Shown one piece after another: positions 13,539 through 27,873 of a stretch of DNA of 64,000 nt (its first letter is position 1; each line of letters starts with the position of its first letter). The notes under the pieces are model-generated. The model was given only the letters and a program-made list of their open reading frames with translations, searched no databases and was not told where the DNA came from. This DNA comes from Bombus terrestris (lineage: Eukaryota; Arthropoda; Insecta; Hymenoptera; Apidae), in the NCBI RefSeq assembly GCF_910591885.1, contig NC_063278.1, forward strand, positions 2,727,501 through 2,791,500, given 5' to 3'. Made by a program: the position numbers and the translations under genes.

Positions 13539-14850
13539 TTTCTTCTAGGCCCTGTCTCTTTGCTCGCAAAGATACACTTTAATCGATAGAAACGGTGGCA
13601 ACTAGGGTACTCGATCTGCGCGTGAAATATATATTTCAAACGATCGCGATAAATCTCGAAAAACTGGATATCGACGAGTGTAACCTTTTTCCTGGCCAAG
13701 TGCTGTTCGGCCAAGATGCCACGGCGAATCTCGTTCGACAGAAATATCGTACATCGATGATAGGAGAGAGGAAAGAGTAACTCGTTGCGGAACCATATGC
13801 GGGAAGCATAGGTCAAAGAGATGATTAGCGTAGCGAAAATTCGGAGGCCGTCACGTGTTCCGAGGGGCGGTTTCGTGGCGGAAAAGTATATTGACTCGTG
13901 ATACGCCATCTGTGCGAAGGAGGCACCCTCTCGTCGGCATTATTGGCAAAATTAATAAGCCCCGTGATCGCGGTAGGTCGAAATGGGAAGTGGTTAATTC
14001 TGGCTTTACCCATGGACCCGATGTTGGCGGATTAGAAACCTTTCCAAACGAATGGAAATTGTTTGCTCGACGAGAAGCAACACGCCGAGGGGTTGCCGCG
14101 TCTCCAACTTGCTACGCGCGTATCCTAAAGAAGCATCGGTGATAAATTATTGCTGTCTGCCGCTGAATTCAGTTGCCGTAATCTCCGATACTCATTATGG
14201 CGCATTAAACCGAACAAGTTCTCCAAATAAGCGTTCAAGGTTTACCGATTAATCGCTACCGATAATTTGTCGTACGCTGATTTATCGTCGCTCTATCCGT
14301 GCTCGATTCTCTCGTTCTCGTTAGATTCGACTTCTTTTTTCCTCCAAGTACCGAGATAAAAAGATCCACGTTACACGTGCTCGTTTACGAATACGTCCTT
14401 CCGACATGCCGCCTTGGACTGCGCGATACAATAATTATTAAGAACACGATCGAGCACGACGAAACCGATAATGTTGCCGATCCGATCTATTTCAGCGACT
14501 GGATGACGTCTGAAAAATGAGTTTCCCATGCTTCCAACACTCTCGGTGAAGCGAGACGCGCGTGTCGTTGCAGGTCGAAACGGCTGGCGACGCGGTACCG
14601 AAAATTAACGCCACCGCGAATCAAGACGACAATGTGATTCATCAGTTAAATCCGCGTGCATAATCCTTTACACAGCGTCCGATCCCCGTCCACTAACGTA
14701 GATACCAACGTAGATGGGGAGGACGAACGTAGCTACGGAGGAGAAGCGGGGTTGACGATGGTGGTTGGTTCTGTCAGCAGGGACTACGAATTATAATCAC
14801 AGTTGTGGTTCGTGCGGCTACGGGGGTGGATCGAGGTGGACGATGGAAGA

Positions 14851-14890
14851 GGAGCCAGAGGAGGAGGAGGGCGACGACGACGACGACGTT
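14851..14890. repeat. (GAG)n/(GAC)n purine-rich repeat
   Basis: GAG triplets run into five GAC triplets; it yields an acidic stretch in one frame that mimics coding sequence. Confidence 0.8.
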
Positions 14891-17800
14891 CGTCCGCTCG
14901 AGGGGATGGAAAAGGGTGTATTTACCCAGCAACGGTATACACCGGCGCCACCGAGGACGAACCTAGATGGAAATCTGCGGCATTCAGAGGCACTGGGCAA
15001 GAAAATTGGCTGACAACATTTCGCACGGCCGTCGAATTGCCGATCCCGTCCCCTTCCTGGACAGGAGGCCGTGTTCACCGATATTTACGCCGGACGAACT
15101 TGACGCATCGTTCTAATCGTCCTGGCAATTTATCCTTCCTTTCCTATGCGGGATGCACACGATCCGCGGCATAAAATCGCGATCGGTCTGGTCGTAACAC
15201 GGAATCCGCTCGACGCAACGACCACGCGCCAGTTATTTCTTTACTCTTTCGGTATTACAAAGCGGCGAATAACGTTCGATCCGAAGGGCATTTAACTAGG
15301 ATCGAAACGGAGAAAAGCGTTTGTCGTGCTGAATGTGACAGAGACCCGTTAACGAGCAACGTGGCACGACTATATCGAATGGCCGCGTTTATTTCGGCAA
15401 AAGGCTTGGAGGCGTTTCCGACGAGAAGCCCTAATGATCGCCTCGTGCCGACAACCGGCGAATCCCGGCCAAATAAATCCGGCTTGATTGAATCATTGTT
15501 AAGCGAAACCGCGTTAAATACCCGTGAAATTAACCCAGACGATCCGTGCGCGGCACGCGATCGCTGATTGGCTCCAGGGTATCGCCTTTAAAGTGCCATT
15601 AGAGGGCACCTCGTTCTCCGCTCCGAAACCATTGATTAATGACTTGTCTGCAACACCGAGCCGCGTCTCTTGCAACAAAATCTTCCGCTAACGTATCCTA
15701 CGAACCATCTTGCACAGGCGCCTCTCGACCCTCTCGTCTTTTTCTCCGATTCCAGGAATTTCACCGGGATTGTACGAACGTCCGCGCAAATTTAATCGGT
15801 AAACAATTTATTGTTCCAATAAAGGTCGGTCGGTGGCTCCGAGGGGGCAGGCGAACCTACGGCAAACCTGTCGCATCCTTTTCATTTCGTTGGTGATAAT
15901 TCCGTCTTTGAGCCAGCTCCGATACAATCCGCGGTCGGACATTAGGGTGATGGCACGGACATATGGGAGCACCATGTGGTCACCACCGTGTCAGCGAAAG
16001 AGGAGAGAGAGAAAGAGCATAGAACCCCTGAGAGCGAGGCAACCGCAGCAGGCGATAGGGATATAGGCGACCACAGATTCAAACGGATCCGACGGCTAAA
16101 CGCTCGCCGCAATTTGTAGCAATTTGTTAAGTAGCCGGCCAGAACATTACCTATATTGCGTTTACTCCCCTTGACCGGAAGATATACGGGGGCAAGTTCA
16201 GATTTATCGTTCTCGCTAACGGAACAGATCGGAGAAAAGAAGTCACGAGCCTGTGTGAGTCAGGATAAATTTGCTCGCGAGGCGATAAACGTTCGGCGTG
16301 TTGTGTAGGTCTTTGCAAATTCGCGGAAAGAACAGAGCCATTCGTTACGAAAAGAGGCGGGACCATCGCGTTTGTCGAGCGAAAATAACTTGACCTCGTT
16401 TCAACGAGTCGACGCTTCGATGCGCGACTTTTCGTCGAGTCATCGCCGATGAAAAGCAAAAACGAGCTGCACGGAAAAAGCTACACGCGAGCGAGGAAAA
16501 AGGAATCCAGTGTAACGCAAAGATTCCGTGAAATCGAGGTTGGAGCTGGCAGACAATTTAAATCGTAGGTAAACGTCGAGGGGACTCGTTTTATCCCCGG
16601 CGACCTTATCGAAGTCTCTTCTCTTTCGGCGTAGAGAGGACTCCTCTTCTCTTGTCGGTGTTCGTGGACTCGTGCAAGAGGGCGAAGATTCGAGACGAGA
16701 GCGAAACGACTTTGGTCTTTCGTGGATGCTTTTAGTCGATGAGTTTCGCTTCCCTACATCCCGTTTCGCTTTCGTCTCGTTCTGTAGCATCGCTGTCCTG
16801 GCCTAACCCAGCTTTCTCATCCATATGTAACAGTCGCCTGGTATTAATGACAGGGGGAAAGAGACGGAGCACGACATGTTACCTTCTTTATCCTAGAAAC
16901 TCTCTCTCTCTCTCTCTTTTCCTCCGTTTCATTCGCCAGTTACACGCTATTGCGGTTTTATCGTTGCCTTTTCATTATCTGATAAATATAATGGAATTAT
17001 TTGTTTGCCGTTTGAACGCGGCCATTGCGTCACGGGGTTCCGCGATTGCCAATAAGTTATTTAGAACGACCGCGCCTTTCGACGACACGAAATTCTTCGG
17101 CACATTGTCATCGCGATCGAGAACGACAACTTCTCGTTTAATAAATGGAACGCGGACAATCTAGGCCAGAGTTTACCGTCCACGGTCTACCGACGTCTAC
17201 CGTACGTTTCATTCGCTGTTTAAACGCCCTGTCTTTTTCCTTCCTTCCTTTTAAAAAATTCCTTTTAAAAAATTTTACGCGAAACCGTTTCTTTCTTGTT
17301 TGTTACAGAGGACGGACGAGGAGAGGCAGCAACTCGCGAGTCGCGAAGGACAAGGATCGTTGACGGTGATCGTAAAGGTAAGAAAAAAATATTCGAAAGG
17401 TGGTTTTGCCAGTAACAAAGTTACGTTCCAAGAGACGCCGAGTCTGATTGATTCTTGTACGCATCCGATTACGTTCGGTCTGCCTGGCTTGCAAAAAAAA
17501 TTATCGACATCCGTTTATCGATCGATTTTCGTGGAAGGGCCACTCGTTGCCCCTTTCGTTCGAATAATAACAACGTAACGGATGAATAAGTAAAAACCTA
17601 GGTTCGTGACGTGGTATCCGCCGGTGAGCGAACGAACGTATAAACCAAGAACCGTGTTAAATAGAGACGAATGTCGAACGTAAAAGGGTACGATACGCGT
17701 GTCGATCGAACAACAATCTCGAAGAAACGACGAACCTCGACGAAAAGCATATCCGGCGTTCCTCTGTCGCTCTCCTAAGTGGCGTGCAAGTCTCGAATTC

Positions 17801-20524
17801 TCTGCGGGCTACGCCCGACGAACATCTGAATAGGATCGTCGGTCTCTACAAGCGACGCGAACATATGTCAGAATTAATCACAATGAGCGGCACAGGTTGA
17901 AGGTTGCGGAGAACGAGACCTCACCGACACCCAGGCAGTTTTTCAAACGTTCGTAAAGTGGTTGATAAAGAGACGGCAATCGGTTAGCCTTTTTAACCGA
18001 GGCGCGATGACGGCCACTTACCTGCAGCTCGGTGGCACTCGGACGACCGTCGACAATCACGTGAAAAGACCAGGAAGAGGATTCGGGAGGGGAATACTAG
18101 CGAGAACATACGCGCGTTTGTCCTCCTCAATGCTGCTCATCCGTCGACATCAGTTACGGTCTCTTTTTCGAAGGAATTTTCTTTCTCGTGCGCGCTCCAC
18201 CATCTTTTTCTCTCTCTTTTTTTTCCTTTCCTTTCTTTCTCTTTTTCTTTTTTATTTTTTGTTGTCCTCTTTGGTCGACTCGCTATACACGAGACGATCG
18301 CTCGGCGTACGATACTTTTGCGCGATTCACTCGCAATACACTTGCCGCTAGACGCCATTTGCCTGCAACTTTTCACTGGCAACTGGCATAAGGTTCCATT
18401 AACAGCTAAGTAGGATCGATTCGATTCGTGCCTCTGGTAAATGCTCCCAGTGCGGCAGTTAGCCCCCGTGTAAATTGTCTTCGTCCTCGCCCTCGCTCCG
18501 TCTATCTCTCGTCCGCTTTTTGCACGTGCGTTTAACCGTACAAATTACACGAACGTAGGACCCCATATCCCTGGATACCAGGCCGAATGTTGCATGCCCC
18601 GCGGGTTGCCCGTCGACCAAGAGGAAAGGTGACGTGAACAGAGAAGCCACGGGAGAGACGAAGATCGAGTCAAGATTCGAACATGTGGCATCATTTGTTA
18701 CGTGCAAAGTGGGGATCCGCCTGTTGGTCCACGGGTTATCTAAGCTCGCTTAACACGTTCCGTACAGCGTGTGTTTTCGCCTGACTTTCGATCGAAGCTG
18801 CATATATAATACGACGGATTCGTCACGCGTATTCCCTAGGAAAGAAGTCTAGCGGCAACTCTCGATAAAAGAATCGTCCGCGATACGTCAATTTCTCTCC
18901 GAACGTTTGGCATTTAAAAACTCGTGACCTCGAAGCACCGATCGATCGATCGAAATGTATCCCGATCGACAAACTCGCATGGTGCGACGATCAAATTTTA
19001 GGGGACGGAAAGGTGGAAGAGACGAAAGATCGGCGGGGAGCGCGTGGCACAGACGCAGATACTCGATGGGGATCTCGGTTTCCGTGGACATATGGTCAGC
19101 CGTGGCTTGCCGTGACAAAAAAGCGCTACAGAAACGGCGACAGAAGTTGGGAGTGTCGGCGAGCGATATATCAGGGCTTAAACTGTCCCGTCGTAGCAGG
19201 CATGTCCTACCAGCGTGGTCCTCCGCACCCTGCCTGACTGACTGGATGGTCGACTGGTTAGCTGGTTCGCTGGTTCGCCGGTGCACGTATGGCATTGCGT
19301 TCAACAGGGGTGCTGGCATTAGTTAATAGGGCCGCGCCGCTGCTTCAGAGAACGCGTTAATGCAAAAAGGAAAGAGAGGATTCTCTGTCCGCCGGATAAA
19401 AGGTTGCCGTCTAACCGAATGCGGTTTCCAATCTGTTGGGTTTTTACGCCTCGAGTCTAATGGGGAAGATTATCGGCCCGATTTCACCGATTCCAGGGGA
19501 TATTTTTTCGTGCCACCTGATTCGCTTACACACGAGGTTGCGGCTCTTTTCCGGCGCTACGAACCGATCACGCTAGATTCAATTACGTTATCGTTAGAAA
19601 GGGAAGAATCACGATCCCAATAGTTTAGAAAGTTCCTTTTCCGGTGTCGTTGACGGAAGGCTATCCGCGAAATTTACTGAAAAATTTCCAGCGAAGCGAG
19701 CGACCTTTAGGCCGAGGGACGCGTAAAGGCAAAGCTAATCAGAAGCCGAGTCCACTTCTTGTCGCCGGAGAAACTTCATTACGCATTCAGCTTGGCGCCG
19801 GGATTATCATATCCAGAGTCCTTTGACAAGGATCCCTCGATTCCCGGCTGGAAGGACTTGAAAAATATAAAACTCCAAGAATCTCGCCGCCTACGTCTAC
19901 GGACCAGCTACCAGAAACGACAGACGACTTCCAGTTAGAAGAGCGAAACTCATCCTGGACGCGCAATGAATAAAAATCGTTTGAAGTATCGCTAGGTGCA
20001 AATTAACGCATAATCGTCAAACGTAATGAGAGACACCGTCGCCCTGACGTAAACGAGCCTGGTCCGTGAAATGTTTCTCTGCGACCCACTCAACGTCCTG
20101 CTTCGGGAAACTTTGATTATTTTTCTAATAACTTGGGTCTGCGAGTTGGCAACGTTCTGCCTCGGCGTCGCAGCCGCTTCAAAAGTCTCCGCTTCTTTCG
20201 ATCGTATTTTACTTCTCAACGATGCCGACCAAAACCGATTCTCCATTGTCGCGCGTCCTAATTATTCGTGAAAATACGCGCAGGTGCGTCTTCAAGATAA
20301 CGAGGACACGAGGCCCGTTTAGACGATCGGAACGTGTTGATCCGACGCGATCGTCGACCAGTGTTCACCGAAGCGTAAAGAACGAGCGAAGCGTTTGAAA
20401 ACTTTTCGTAGCCGACGGTTTTGACAACCAGCGAAAAAAGCGGAGAAAGAGAAGTTGTTTTTTTCCACGGTGCTTACGCAACCCTTGCTCGATGCCGGAG
20501 CACGCGATATCAATTAATTCCTTC

Positions 20525-20558
20525 CATATATATATATATATATCTCTATATATATATC
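20525..20558. repeat. (TA)n microsatellite
   Basis: Two TA runs separated by TCTC. Confidence 0.9.
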
Positions 20559-22818
20559 CGACGCGGAGAGGAATCGAGCATTGTGACCGAACCGAGGACC
20601 GCTTTCTCGGTGACTAGGCTCGGCTACGCCTCGACCGACGGCCAGGCTCGTTTTCTCTCCTGACGGCACGTGCCGAACACAATGCCACCGAGTGACTGCC
20701 GTGCACGACTTGCAGCCATCGACGATCGACATGCTCTCGCGCCCTTTTCGCCTGCACGCCCCCCTCCAACAGAAATACCAAAGACAAACAACGCCACCGA
20801 TACCAAAAAGCATTTATTCCCGATTCCTTCCCTCTTCTTTCTCCTTCCCATTCTCTTTATCGGCCGTTTAACCGAATATCTCTTTTTGTCCCTTCGCCCG
20901 TTGACGAGGGATGGACCGTGGGCGGGTTTGTCCCACACGCTTCTCATCCATGTACCGTTGCCCGTTTTTATTGCCCCTGGAAATTAACGAGACGGCGAGT
21001 ATACCTAGGGATACGCGCAAACGTTGTCTTTTAAATCGATCTCGGAGAACGCGAGGGATGTTTTTGATGCGGTGGCTCGCACGAACCTTCGGCTCCAGTT
21101 TTCCTGCGGTTCTTGCGGAATTCCAGGATCCGCGGATTTTTAATGTGTCGAATACTCATCAATTTCTTCTCCCGGCAAAAGACGGCCACCGTCTAACGAA
21201 CGATCGCCTTGTTTGGTCGTCGTCGAAAGAAAGGAGGGAGAGTTCCATCTGCATTCTACTCGCCGAGAAGGCTTTCCTCTATGCCGAACCACCGACAAAA
21301 CGACTCGGCGCGTATGTATTTGGAGAAACAAACTCTGTATCGTATTTGGGAACAAGGGGGGATCCATTAGCGATTTACATCGGTCGTCCATTCGATTCCG
21401 AGCAAAATCATCGTCGCTCGTTCGTCACGTTTGGTCAAGCCGTCGGGGCAGTGATTTGCGGTTCCTATGATCGAGAACGAAGTCTCTCGTTCCTTCTCCC
21501 TCCGAAACGGAAACAGAAGGGGACTGAAGTGATTCGGAGACGAATCGACGAGTCGATCACGCGTGAACTCATGTTCATCGCGAGCAAGTATCGCGATGAT
21601 GAATCGGCCAGTCCAAGTTTACACGAAGCGGAGCCGAATAGCTCGTGCGTCGTTCGCGATACATCTGCCGCTGGACTGGAAAAACCGCAAAGGAATCTTC
21701 CGTTGGGAAAAACCAAAGGCGTGGCTGATGGATGAAGATCGATGACGTGTACGTGGCGCATCGTGCACCACATCGCGCGTCCTTGCCTCCGACCTTTTCC
21801 TTCGGCTCCTCGCAATGTCATCACGCCTCATATCCTCCCCCGTCGACTTAATATCTTTCGACACGTGCAAGGGTCCCGCATGCAGCACGCGCCAGGTGCT
21901 TTTCTTACAATTTTCAGTGGCTGCGCGCTCGTTTAAATGTTCGTTCCAACTTATTTTTACGACGGCGCACGGAACGAAGAAAGCTAGAGGAGCTACGAGT
22001 TGGATTCTTCCAACAGCCGGCCTATCGATAGAAGACACGCGAGTTCGTGTGAAAAAGACGCATAAATTGTCAAAGTTTCCGGTGAAACGGAAGAAACTAC
22101 CCGGGGGAATGCCGGCCTCGAAGCGGCGAAAACAAGCGAGTTGGCCGGGAGAATCAAGTTGTCTTTCCTTTCTTCCGTATGCTTTCGTTCGAGTTCTTCG
22201 ATGAACTACGGTTTTACCGACTTTGAATCCATTCGCCCAACTGCGATCATCAAGCTGTTTCTGCCAAACTTTCCGCCCCGTATTTCATTGTTTTTACCTT
22301 CGATCGACGGGTTATCGTAGAAAGAAGGACACGGAGAATTTCGCGCATCATCCTTCGATATTGTTTGACCCTTGCTTCTTCCCTTGTTCCCTTCCTTCCT
22401 CCCCTCCCCCTCCCCTAAATAATCGGTCTTTTGTGCCCAATTCTCCAGCGACTACGGCATAGCCGAACGTTCCCGGGAATCGACGATCGAAAGCATCTAA
22501 ATCCACGATGAGATCCCAACGTTTAGGTGGAGAAACCTGTCAAGGCACGATTATTGATGACGCGCATTGATGACCGTCGTGAAAGAGCGCTGACCGCTGT
22601 CTTTAGCGCTGGCAGCGCTCGCTAACGCGAACATAATGCCGGGTTTTTCCCTCATAAGGGAGTTCAACAATACGATTTTCATTTTCGACCGAAGGGTAGA
22701 CCTCCATCCCTCGTTTCTTTCTCCTTTTCAATCCGCCTCTCTTTATCTTCCACCCTTCTCTTCGCCTCCCTCGGATGCCACGGTTCACCGTATCATCGAA
22801 ACACGTTCGTCGATGAAG

Positions 22819-22819
<1 letters not shown>

Positions 22820-22853
<34 letters not shown>

Positions 22854-22868
22854 TCGTCGTCGTCGTCC
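22820..22868. repeat. (GTC)n microsatellite with interruptions
   Basis: GTC/GCC/ATC triplets, mostly GTC. Confidence 0.9.
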
Positions 22869-24030
22869 TCGGTCTTCTCGATGTAGTCGTCGCGGTTGTC
22901 GTCCTGCGAACACATCGGAGGTAATGGCGTGTGCCCTTTCGAAAGCCCTCCGTTCCAGACGATTTTACCCCGCATCCACGTTATTTATCACTTTCCAGTG
23001 AAGTTTCGAGACTTTTCTCGACACCCTTCTCCAAGATTCGCCGCTAGAACACTGGGGAGGAAACGAGCTGTGCACGTTTATCTATCATAAAGCTGATCCC
23101 GCGTTAAGAACAGTCTTCCGGTCAATTGTGTTCGACATCTCCGTAATTAAGCTTGACACGAATTACATCGACACCCGAGAAAACGTTACACAAGGATGAA
23201 TCTCGTGATTGATGTTCGTTGACATTCCGAAGGCTAAGCTAGAACCTGGCGCCAACTCTTTACCATTTCTTCGCTAACAACCAAAGTACGTAATACGTAA
23301 CTGTGAAACGAACGGTCCTTTCAAGTTAATCGTGCCTCCTTGCGTTCTACGGACGTAGCGTTCTTGACATTCGAAAGAAACGAGGGAAAGGGAGTGGGTG
23401 GAAACGATACGCGCTACTTTCTGTTGGGCAATTGTTCTACTACGTCCAAGCTAGAAAGCGAATGAGACGGTTTACCGTGAAACGCCAACGGGGAGGACGA
23501 GCCGATATTCATGAGGCGCGAGGGTGAAGCATAAAAAAAAGGTTGATGCGGATCCCGTTAGCATGGAATCGGTTGGTCATTGAAACGGGTACGGGCAAAC
23601 AAAGCTGACGCGAGGATCGCGCACGTGTGTTTGCCGGTACCCGCGGTGCCCTGCGAGAGGTCTACACAGAACGGAACGGAACGACAGGCAGAGTCTCGAG
23701 GAGGAGAAGGTTTCGGTATCAAACGTAATAGGAAGAGCTTCACCGGCTCGTGGTTCATAGGCAGTTCCGAAGGGAATAGGCTGACCCGTTGCGCAAATCC
23801 GTAAAGGGGAGTCCGCGACTACGGAAGGGATCAGGCTGCCACGTGACAAGCGTGTTTGCTGGGTACACATAGCTCGGTGTTTGGTACACACGGCCTTGGA
23901 AGGCACAATGCTCGATGGGCTTCACCAAAACAGCGACGCGACGCCGGCATAAGCGATATTTGTGTCAGCATAAAGGACCCCCTAAAGCCGTGTTAAAAGA
24001 ACAACGATCCCCACCACTTTGCTCCTCTCT

Positions 24031-24086
24031 CGCTTCCTCTCGCTTCCTCTCGCTTCCTCTCGCTTCCTCTCGCTTCCTCTCGCTTT
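24031..24086. repeat. 10-bp minisatellite (CGCTTCCTCT)n
   Basis: Five exact head-to-tail copies of CGCTTCCTCT and a partial sixth. Perfect identity between copies suggests recent expansion. Confidence 0.95.
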
Positions 24087-27000
24087 GCTTCTCCTTGTCC
24101 GTCAAGCGTGTCACCGTACTGGCAATAGTGAACCAGGAACAAAGCTGACGTTCCTTTTTGCACTTAATAGCGCATAGTAAAGTCTATGACACGGGTCAAA
24201 CGCTCGTCGCCGCGAGACGTTTGAAAACGACTTTGCAGAGGCGAACGCTTCCTCGTCAAATCATCTTCTAGACTAACTCGCGGCTCGAGTCAACGCAATA
24301 GGAAAAGACGCGTTCCACTTTGCTTTGCTAGTAATCCGCGCGAACGTTTCTCGATCGATCGACTGTGATTTATCGGCTCTTTGATCCTATTCCCCTTATT
24401 TGTTTATATTCTGTACCGACGTACCTGGAGAATTCTACAACCTCTCAGCGTTTGCATATACAAGCTAATCGCTCTCTCGCAAACATTCCGTGTTCCCCTT
24501 CCACCAACCTTCGAGCTGTTCTATTCTCCTTTTCCTTCCTCCGCCCTCCCCTTCCCGCCCCCCACATCCTATTTACGCGTATCGCGGTGTTTCTCATCTC
24601 TGTCCCAAATTGTTGCATCCTCGATAACTACTATTATTCGGCGAAGAATATCTCCTGGCAGAATGCAGTCGGAAAATATTATTCGGCCGTCAAGAACGAG
24701 TATAAACGCAATCGGATTAACTGCCAAACGTAGAGAGATGTCGACGGTAGTGGCAGCGTAGGATTAATTGGTATAGATAGTCGGGCTAGCGGAAGACTAT
24801 GACGGCTTAACTAGAGTGCGCCAGCTCCCACGGAGATCGGACACCAGACAATCCTTCCTGGCCGTGGTAGACTTATACACCGATGCAAAACCAGATAGTT
24901 TGGACTTACACAGTTGCTTGCATACCACCGATAAAAATAATAACGGCAGGTATGACATGTTTATTGCTGCTAATTTTAAAACTCGCAAGTTTCTTATCTC
25001 TGTCGTGTAAAGTTGCGCAAAGTTGGCAGGCATTTTATAGATGGTATCTCGCGCTTAACTCGTTAAGTCGTCTGATGGAAATTAACGGAGGTCGTATTAC
25101 CGTATTAGTGAAAAAAAATAGAACAAAGCGGCTGTTTGTTTTCTTCGATTATCTAGAACGTTGTATTTCGTTGTCTTATCGCGAAACTCCCGTTGCGTGG
25201 GAATATCTTTAACGACGAATGGCAAGAGAAAAAAACGAAAGAAAAAAAAAAGGAAAATAGAAGGAACGAAGAATGCAGTTTTGACGATGAATCGAAAAGA
25301 TGGACGACGCGTTTTTTGCAACGAAGAAAACAATTAAAAGCGTGTTTGGCGGAGTTCGACGCGGAGAGCGAAGAAGGATTCGGTGGTGCTCGACTTCCGT
25401 GCGAAAACGCAGCTGAAAAAAATCCGCTTTCAACGAGCCGGAACCCAAAGAGCGTGCCCCGCGAGGATTTTCAGCTAAACGACCGTTGGCTAATGTTCGC
25501 CGACGACGAAACCTCTTGCACCCGGTTTTCTACGCCGACGACAGTCGCATTAGCCACAGGACGAGGTTACAATGGACCCCTCTGTTTTTCACGCTCCATC
25601 AGGACGCCAGGGGGGAGGGTGGATGCGCGAGGGGGCCACCAACCCCCTCGTTCTCTCGGCCAAAACCCCCTACTTAGCGGAGAAGATTTGTGAATCAGAC
25701 TGTCGCGTGCGAAACAAACAAAAAAGTTGACGAATCGCGAAATCCGATATAAATGTTCGCTCGCTGTCTCGGTCTTCTGGTCGAGAAACAGCAAGTTCCA
25801 TTTAAAGGTAATCGCGTTTCTTCGCCAACGCGTTCCAAACAATTGCATACGATCCCACGCGAATAACCATCGCAAGTTACAAGATTCGCTACCAAGATAT
25901 CCACGTATAGTTACAGTTTCGTGTCAAATATTTCGCGCTGTGTATCGAAAGAAAAATTCTTCTAAAGTCAAAGAAATATTCGTCGTACAGACTGGTTTTG
26001 CACCGTCGGTGTCACGCTAAATCTCCGGTGCATTGTTCGCGCCCCCTCTAACCGTCACGATTTTCCATTGGCACCCCTCGAAATCCAGGCGTACAGTCAA
26101 CCTCCACCCCTTAGTTCTTACTAGCCCCGTCCCCGCGCGTTCGTCAACTTCACCCTCGGCTTTCGTGATCACCGCGCAACGAATATATCCGTCCAATCGA
26201 GTGGTACGACAGTTAGCATTCGACCGGCTACACACCCCACCAGAACACGTCGGTATCTCGCTCGTCATCCTCCTACGTGTTTCCTCCCCATCTTTTTCGC
26301 CTATCCTGCTGTCCAACGTCGTAATAGACGCTAGATGACTGGAAACGCTCGAGATTTCGGAAAGCGTGTAGAGCCTCGTGGTTAAAATCGTGCTCGATGT
26401 TACGAAAGATAAATTGGCGTTCGTTAAAGGCGGAGAAATCGCTTTCGCCAATGCGACTGGCTTCCACGTGATATTTTACGTGTCCGAGATATAATCGACG
26501 ATCCCCGCCGATTGGCGTGATTAACGAGAACGATTAATAATTAAGATCCACGAAGCGGGCTCCCTAGAAAGCCGCGGGCTTCTCTCTCTCGCTTCGTACC
26601 GCCGGGAACACCGGGTAATGGCAATTTACGCGTCCCATGGGACCAGATAACTTCATATCTTCCCGGTAATCATTTATTCTCTCAATGGGCATGATATTAC
26701 CAAATTGAATTAGATAAGCGGCCACATGTATCTTTCGCGTACGTGTTGCCGCCCGGAAGAACTCGTCGAGACACATGCGCGTTGCTATTTTGTTTATCTC
26801 TTAGGCGTTTAGATGGTGTCCTGGACATTTCCCGTTGAAATTCGCAGTAAATGAGGAGACCTATACACCTCCGAACCTCGGTACAGACGATCGACAACTC
26901 TGCGCCGAGTTCCCCGCCTAATTGATTCTTCGTCGCTGGATACACATCGGTTAACGTCGACGATCAGGACGCGAGAGGCACTCGGCAACGCGTGTGTAGA

Positions 27001-27832
27001 GATCGGCTACCTCGTAAAGAACACCGACACGTTGGAGAGAGAAAGAGAAGAGCCACGAAGGGATCGGAATTTTCGTTCGAAAGAAATCGCATCGGTTCTG
27101 CTCGTCGATGCAGCCAGCGTCGCTTCATCATCGTTGACAGATTACGCGTCGATTAGTCATCTAAAGAGAATCGGAAAACGCTCCAACGCCTGCGTTCGAT
27201 AGATGCGCGTTTCGTTGTAACACGTCGAGAGGCAAACTGTCGCACAAGCGTTTGATTCGATTCGAATGGAACAATGGTCTACCTGTCCACCTAGTTCGTT
27301 GAATGGCCACTTTGCTGCGCAAATAAATTCGCAAAGAGAAACACGGTTACCGGACGGCTTATCCAAATAAATAAAGCGACGGGGATGGTTATAGAAAGGA
27401 GGGCGAATAAATAGCGAACGTATCTGAACGTAAACGGTACCGCAAGTGTCGCCGAAAGTAGACGTCTCTCGATATCGGGCACGTGGGGCGGACGCAGAAA
27501 ATGTTTTGTTACCAGCGTGCGATCCAAGCCACGTGGCGGAGATTAATGTGTTTTGATTTTTAGACTCGGCATTATAGTCGGTCGTAAGCCTTCGCCGCAT
27601 TGTACGGATCGTGTGCACGCGCGCCACACCACCGGAGCCATTCTCCATAACGGACGAGCACACAGGAAGCACGCGAATTCTGCAGGATGCCCCAGGAAAG
27701 GCAATCGAATCGATCTTTCTGACGTTTCACCCCCCGCCGTTTCAGTTCCAACGGAGCTATTTATCGCGGAAAAATAAGGAAAGAAGGATATACGCGTTTT
27801 CGATCGATGCTCGCCACTGCTACCGCCGTCGC

Positions 27833-27873
27833 AGCAACAGCAGCAGCAGCAGCAGCCGCCGCCGCCGCCGCCA
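27833..27873. repeat. (CAG)n then (CCG)n triplet repeat
   Basis: CAG-type triplets shift to CCG-type triplets without a break. Confidence 0.9.

Larger units (their letters stand above)
12000..24400. other. gene-poor CpG-rich region with many microsatellites
   Basis: Dense simple repeats (poly-A, CT, CA, GTC, GAC, TA) and pyrimidine tracts, with no recognisable gene. Two short segments look like internal exons by splice signals (17309-17377 plus; 18022-18096 minus) but lie on opposite strands and match no family I know. The longest open frame of the tract, 20911-21735 (+), has no identifiable domain. An 8-bp GAGCGCTG / CAGCGCTC inverted repeat lies at 22585-22620. Confidence 0.55.

Noticed and set aside
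14765..15013. Acidic/Gly-rich open frame as a coding exon
   Set aside because: Its striking composition comes from GAG/GAC triplet repeats, and no splice-site pair or family match supports it.
22585..22620. GAGCGCTG/CAGCGCTC hairpin as a microRNA
   Set aside because: Only 8 outer pairs plus a weak inner stem; too short for a precursor.
25628..25650. CGAGGGGG/CCCCCTCG hairpin as a terminator
   Set aside because: Factor-independent terminators do not apply in this eukaryotic context, and there is no gene ending here.
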